From contig DIVX01000135.1 in NCBI GenBank assembly GCA_002422505.1, positions 877-9,869 of the forward strand: a stretch of DNA of 8,993 nt, read 5' to 3'. Source of the stretch: Desulfovibrio sp. UBA6121 (GTDB taxonomy: Bacteria; Desulfobacterota; Desulfovibrionia; Desulfovibrionales; Desulfovibrionaceae). Positions 6,431 to 8,993 of the stretch are shown in pieces (the first letter of the stretch is position 1; each line of letters starts with the position of its first letter). The position numbers and the translations under genes were made by a program. The notes under the pieces were generated by a model. It was not told where the DNA came from and did no database searches. It worked only from the letters and a program-made list of their open reading frames with translations.

Positions 6431-6664
6431 GCCCGGCCCGACCATTCCGGCAGGCCAGCCTGTTCCGGCAGCCCCGTCTGTTCTGGCAGGCCCGACCATT
6501 CCGGCAGACCCGTCTGTTCCGGCAGACCCGTCTGTTCCGGCAGACCCGTCTGTTCCGGCAGCCCCGTCTGTTCTGGCAGGCCCGACCATTCCGGCAGACC
6601 CGTCTGTTCCGGCAGACCCGTCTGTTCCGGCAGACCCGTCTGTTCCGGCAGGCCCGTTTTGCCA
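6431..6664. repeat. 18-bp tandem repeat array with perfect 90-bp higher-order duplication
   Basis: Thirteen consecutive 18-base units fill this stretch, degenerate at both ends. The commonest unit, GGCAGACCCGTCTGTTCC, occurs six times (6503-6556 and 6593-6646). Variants with GGCAGCCCC and GGCAGGCCCGACCA starts recur in a fixed order, so units 6467-6556 and 6557-6646 form an exact 90-base direct duplication. Each common unit contains the small palindrome CAGAC-CC-GTCTG. The period is a multiple of three and free of stops, so all six frames stay open: the + frame continuous with the downstream gene reads PADPSV, and one minus frame reads GTDGSA. The pattern is that of a variable-number tandem repeat; unlike CRISPR it has no spacers. 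Confidence 0.9.
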
Positions 6665-6701
6665 AGACGGCCCGGCAAACGCACAGCGCACGAAGAACGT
6701 C

Positions 6702-6706
6702 AGGAG
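6702..6706 (+). promoter_or_regulatory. Ribosome binding site of the possible leader ORF
   Basis: AGGAG is placed five bases before the ATG at 6712. It is a stronger site than the one in front of the nucleotidyltransferase ATG at 6804, which is the main reason to suspect that the leader is translated. Confidence 0.4.
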
Positions 6707-6711
6707 CCAGC

Positions 6712-6807
6712 ATGCCCAACACGCCCCAGCAAAGCCTCCGCGCCCCGCACCCCGGCCCGGCCACCTGCGGCAGCGCCTTGCACCGCCGCAGGCGGCAGCG
6801 TCCATGA
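6712..6807 (+). CDS. Possible 31-codon leader ORF overlapping the nucleotidyltransferase start
   Basis: An ATG with a good AGGAG site opens a 31-codon frame (MPNTPQQSLRAP... ending HRRRRQRP). Its TGA overlaps the next ATG as ATGA (6804-6807), the same kind of junction as between the two genes downstream. The peptide is rich in Pro and Arg, has one Cys, and resembles nothing I know. The arrangement suggests a translated leader that couples ribosomes into the nucleotidyltransferase, which has only a weak AGGCGG site of its own. It could equally be a chance frame in GC-rich sequence; the frame is also open upstream through the repeats. Confidence 0.3.
   Translation: MPNTPQQSLRAPHPGPATCGSALHRRRRQRP
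6764..6792 (+). promoter_or_regulatory. Hairpin just before the nucleotidyltransferase start
   Basis: CCTGCGGC (6764-6771) and GCCGCAGG (6785-6792) form a perfect 8-base GC-rich stem with a 13-base loop, ending 11 bases before the ATG at 6804. The 3' arm overlaps the only Shine-Dalgarno-like stretch (AGGCGG, 6790-6795). Folding would hide it, and ribosomes translating the leader ORF would open it. No function is shown. Confidence 0.35.
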
Positions 6808-8051
6808 AGCAGCACCAGCCAGCAACTCAGCCCGCGCCGCGCCTGGCCGCCGTCATCCTGGCCGCCGGGCTGTCCTCGCGCCTGGGCGAATTCAAGCCCC
6901 TGGCGCGCCTGGGGGCAGAGCCCGAAGGCGGCAGCGGCGGCAGCGACGAAACCTTGCTCGGCCGGGCGGCGCGGCTGTTCCGGCAGGCCGGGGTGACGGA
7001 CATCCTGGCCGTGGCCGGGCACCGCGCGCCGGAAACCCAGGCCGAAGCCCAGCGCCTGGGCATCGCCTGCGTGATCAACCCGGCCTATGCCGAGGGCATG
7101 TTCACCTCCGCCCTGGCTGGCCTGCGCGCCCTGGCCAGCCGCCAGCCCGGGCCAGACGCCGTGTTCCTGCTGCCCGTGGACATCCCCCTGGTGCGGCCGC
7201 ACACCCTGCGCCTGCTTGAGGAGCGCCTCGCCGCAATGTGCGCCGAAACGCCGGCAAAGCCGCCCGCCGTGCTGCACCCCGTGTTCGCCGGGCAGCGCGG
7301 CCACCCGCCCCTGCTGCTGGCGCGCCACCTGCCGGAGGTGCTGGCCTGGAGCGGGCGCAACGGCCTGCGCGGCGCGCTGGAGGACCTCGAACGCCGCCAC
7401 GGCGCGCTGGACGTGCCCGTGGCCGACGAGAACATTCATTTTGACGTGGACGATCAGCCCGCCCTGGCCGAGGCCAGACGACGCCTGGCCCGGCGCGGCA
7501 TTCCCACCCCGGAAGAGGCCCTGGCCCTGCTCCGCCTCCATGACGCCGGGCAGCGCGGGCACGCCCATGCTTGCGGCGTGGCCGACGCCGCCCTGGTTCT
7601 GGCGCGCGCGCTGAACGCCCAGGGCGCGCAGCTCGACCTGACCCTTACCGAGGCCGCCGCCCTGCTGCACGACATCGCCAAAGGCCAGCCAAAGCACGAG
7701 GCCGCAGGCGCGGCCCTGCTCGACGCCCTGGGCTTCCACCGGGCCGCGCGCATCGTGGCCGCCCACCGCGACAGTGCGCCCCAAGGCGGCCAGCCTGACG
7801 CCGGACAATCCGGCAGCGCCCCCCTCACCGAGGGCGAGCTGGTCTACTTCGCGGACAAGCTTGTTCAAGGCAGCACCCTGGTGCCCGTGCGCGCCCGCTT
7901 CCAGCAGAAGCTGGATCTCTTCGCCCACGACCCCGAAGCCAGCGCCGCCATACGCCGCCGCCTGGCCAACGCCCTGGCCATGCAGCAGCGCATCGAGGCC
8001 GCCGCGCACCAGCCCCTGCACGCCCTGCTGCCCGGCACGGAGGAGCCATGA
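6804..8051 (+). CDS. MobA/MocA-like nucleotidyltransferase fused to an HD domain
   Basis: A 415-residue two-domain protein. Residues about 14-230 form a MobA-like NTP transferase domain: LAAGLSSRLGEFKPL (19-33, nucleotide-binding loop), EGMFTSALAGLRAL (97-110), LPVDIPLV (123-130, metal-binding Asp), HPVFAGQRGHPPLL (158-171), and HFDVDD (212-217). The GxxGHP segment favours the MocA branch (CTP to molybdopterin, making the cytosine dinucleotide cofactor) over sugar nucleotidyltransferases. Residues about 245-375 are an HD phosphohydrolase-type domain with GHAHACGVAD (252-261), LLHDIAKGQPKHE (287-299), AAHRD (319-323) and FADKL (349-353), giving the H...HD...H...D metal ligands. MocA-type enzymes accompany selenium-dependent molybdenum hydroxylases, which fits the divergent yedE operon. 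The ATG at 6804 is the only sensible start: the frame is open back to 6219 but passes through repeats. The stop overlaps the next gene (ATGA). The HD substrate is unknown. Confidence 0.88.
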   Translation: MKQHQPATQPAPRLAAVILAAGLSSRLGEFKPLARLGAEPEGGSGGSDETLLGRAARLFRQAGVTDILAVAGHRAPETQAEAQRLGIACVINPAYAEGMFTSALAGLRALASRQPGPDAVFLLPVDIPLVRPHTLRLLEERLAAMCAETPAKPPAVLHPVFAGQRGHPPLLLARHLPEVLAWSGRNGLRGALEDLERRHGALDVPVADENIHFDVDDQPALAEARRRLARRGIPTPEEALALLRLHDAGQRGHAHACGVADAALVLARALNAQGAQLDLTLTEAAALLHDIAKGQPKHEAAGAALLDALGFHRAARIVAAHRDSAPQGGQPDAGQSGSAPLTEGELVYFADKLVQGSTLVPVRARFQQKLDLFAHDPEASAAIRRRLANALAMQQRIEAAAHQPLHALLPGTEEP

Positions 8052-8725
8052 CACCGGCCAAGCCGCGCACCGTCACCCTGCTGCTGCTGCGCCACGGCGA
8101 AATAGTCCAGCACGCGCCCACCCGTTTCGTGGGCCAGCGCGACCTGCCCCTTACCCCGCATGGCCGCGCCCAGGCCCAGGCCTGGAGCCAGCCCTTCGCC
8201 GCCCTGCCCCTGGCCAGCGCCTGCTGTTCCGATCTTTCCCGCTGCCGCGACACCGCCGCCCTGGCCCTCTCGCAAACCGGCCTCGTGGCCACGGCCCTGC
8301 CCGCCCTGCGTGAAATCCACCTGGGTGGCTGGGAAGGACTGACTCGGGAGGAGGTGCGCCAACGTTTTCCCGGTGAGCATGAGCGGCGCGGGGCCGACCT
8401 GGCCCACGCGGCTCCCAGCGGCGGCGAAAGCTTTGCCCAGGCGCAGGAGCGCTTCTGGCGCGCCCTGGAGCACATCGCCGCGCAGACCCGAAACACAGCA
8501 AGCGGCGCGGCCCTCGTGGTGGCCCACGGCGGGGTCATCCGCACGGCCCTGTGCCGCGCGCTCGGCTTGCGTTTGGATTCGCTGCTGCGCCTGGGCCAGG
8601 ACTACTGCGGCCTGAACATCCTGCGCCTGCCCGAACAGGGCGAGCCGCAGGTGCTGGCCCTGAACCTGGCGCCCGTTGATGCGCGGGAGCTGCTGGAGGA
8701 GCTGTTGGAAGAGACGGGGAAGTAG
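8048..8725 (+). CDS. Histidine phosphatase family protein (CobC/phosphoglycerate mutase-like)
   Basis: A 225-residue cytoplasmic phosphatase of the histidine phosphatase superfamily. It shows the phosphohistidine motif LLRHGE (14-18, His16), a DLPLTPHGRAQA segment (32-43), SDLSRCRDTA (61-70) with conserved Arg65, Glu89 in REIHLGGWEGL as likely proton donor, and VVAHGGVIR (157-165) with the second catalytic His160. The pattern is closest to alpha-ribazole phosphatase (CobC) and GpmB-like proteins, but such similarity does not give the substrate. It starts within the TGA of the nucleotidyltransferase-HD gene (ATGA, 8048-8051), with GGAGGAG before it, so the two are translated together. A role in clearing a phosphorylated by-product or nucleotide of cofactor synthesis is a guess from that coupling. 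Two strong hairpins follow the stop by 7 bases. Confidence 0.9.
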   Translation: MTPAKPRTVTLLLLRHGEIVQHAPTRFVGQRDLPLTPHGRAQAQAWSQPFAALPLASACCSDLSRCRDTAALALSQTGLVATALPALREIHLGGWEGLTREEVRQRFPGEHERRGADLAHAAPSGGESFAQAQERFWRALEHIAAQTRNTASGAALVVAHGGVIRTALCRALGLRLDSLLRLGQDYCGLNILRLPEQGEPQVLALNLAPVDARELLEELLEETGK

Positions 8726-8732
8726 GCACAGA

Positions 8733-8779
8733 GCAGGGGCGCCGCCCCTGCACCCTGCCAGAGGGCCTTGGCCCTCTGG
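8733..8779 (+). terminator. Tandem perfect hairpins after the phosphatase gene
   Basis: Two GC-rich stem-loops follow the stop at 8725. The first is GCAGGGGC-gcc-GCCCCTGC (8733-8751, 8 bp). The second is CCAGAGGGCC-tt-GGCCCTCTGG (8758-8779, 10 bp before allowing for loop strain). No T run follows, so this is not a textbook intrinsic terminator. From memory, similar paired hairpins recur between genes in Desulfovibrio genomes, so it may be a dispersed palindromic element serving as terminator or transcript-end stabiliser. Confidence 0.5.
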
Positions 8780-8993
8780 ACACCCGGTATGGGGGGGAGG
8801 CCTCTGTTCACGCTTCAAGCCGCAGTGGCGCTTCCAGGGAACCAGGCCCTGGGCGTTGGTCCTTTTCTGCTTCCGGCAAGGCCGAACACAGAGACTTTCC
8901 CCCCGCGTTCCGCAACCTTCCGCAACAAACAACAACACGCCCTCCCGCCCTGCCAAAACCGCTGCGGCGGGTCTCCTGTCTGGCTTTGCAGAC
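8780..8993. other. Right-edge intergenic sequence with short repeats, no gene seen
   Basis: No frame here has recognisable protein character. Visible structure is a run of seven Gs near 8790, TTCCGCAAC repeated at a 10-base interval (8908-8916 and 8918-8926), a small inverted repeat CCGC-tgcg-GCGG (8959-8970) followed on the minus strand by TTTT, and GTCTG-gctttg-CAGAC (8978-8993) at the very edge. The last two could belong to the 3' end of a minus-strand gene lying to the right, but the stems are short. Confidence 0.35.

Larger units (their letters stand above)
6133..6803. other. Divergent intergenic region between yedE and the nucleotidyltransferase operon
   Basis: These 671 bases separate the two divergent operons. 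The yedE-proximal part (about 6140-6320) is clearly richer in A+T than the coding sequence and holds candidate promoters and an inverted repeat TTGAAG-N13-CTTCAA (6238-6262). The middle (6431-6664) is an 18-bp tandem repeat array. The right end carries a possible 31-codon leader ORF and a hairpin. Frames stay open for hundreds of bases on both strands here, but only because the repeats contain no stop codon in any frame. I see no conserved protein other than the possible leader. Confidence 0.6.

Noticed and set aside
6431..6664. CRISPR array
   Set aside because: The 18-base units abut directly with no spacers, and there are no cas genes.
6431..6664. Repeated LPEQTG as a sortase (LPXTG) signal in another minus frame
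   Set aside because: The motif has an extra residue, arises only from the repeat unit, and has no hydrophobic anchor or signal peptide.
6219..6803. N-terminal extension of the nucleotidyltransferase gene (open frame from 6219, reading PADPSV repeats)
   Set aside because: The extension crosses the tandem array, resembles no domain, and homologous transferases begin just before the LAAGxSxR loop. The frame is open only because the repeat unit has no stops and is a multiple of three.
6805..6807. UGA of the leader ORF as a selenocysteine codon, given the selenium context
   Set aside because: Reading through gives only a shadow frame of the transferase gene, and I do not see a convincing SECIS-type hairpin directly after the UGA.
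6318..8054. 578-codon minus-strand open frame opposite the transferase-HD gene
   Set aside because: It is antisense to recognised domains and runs on through the repeat array; composition is shadow-like.
8978..8993. tRNA or other RNA gene at the right edge
   Set aside because: Only a 5-bp stem is visible before the window ends; no cloverleaf elements could be traced.

Overview
The window is GC-rich bacterial chromosome with dense, overlapping operons. Gene content (a YedE/TusA-like/DUF3343 set, a molybdenum-cofactor-type nucleotidyltransferase fused to an HD domain, GC-rich paired hairpins after a gene) points to a sulfate-reducing Desulfovibrionaceae-type organism. That assignment is inference from content and style; there is no rRNA or other marker here.

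Layout. (1) 1-873, minus: the N-terminal two thirds of histidyl-tRNA synthetase (hisS), running off the left edge, with a near-consensus sigma70 promoter at 911-939. (2) 991-3329: a LysR regulator (minus) divergent from an MFS transporter of the YbfB/YjiJ type and a 67-residue 4-oxalocrotonate tautomerase-family protein (both plus). The short gap between the divergent genes carries palindromes of the LysR T-N11-A type. (3) 3351-6132, minus: a tight four-gene operon, transcribed yedE (YeeE/YedE membrane protein, putative selenium transporter) > TusA-like protein > DUF3343 protein with an extra C-terminal domain > ribokinase-fold protein related to NAD(P)H-hydrate dehydratase. The last two junctions are 4-base GTGA overlaps. 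(4) 6133-6803: a 671-bp divergent intergenic region with candidate promoters in both directions, an 18-bp tandem repeat array organised as a perfect 90-bp duplication, and a possible 31-codon leader ORF. (5) 6804-8725, plus: a MobA/MocA-like nucleotidyltransferase-HD fusion and a histidine phosphatase, joined by an ATGA overlap. (6) 8726-8993: no gene seen; two perfect hairpins (probable terminator or dispersed repeat) and short repeats.

How they may work together. YedE, a TusA-like carrier, a DUF3343 protein and a MocA-like cytidylyltransferase are known from earlier comparative genomics to travel with selenium handling and selenium-dependent molybdenum hydroxylase maturation. The two divergent operons at 3351-8725 therefore look like one selenium/molybdenum-cofactor maturation locus, with import and carriage on the minus strand and cofactor nucleotide chemistry on the plus strand. 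The ribokinase-like protein, the C-terminal half of the DUF3343 protein, the HD domain and the phosphatase are the parts without an assigned role. The LysR-MFS-tautomerase group looks like an independent efflux or catabolic module.
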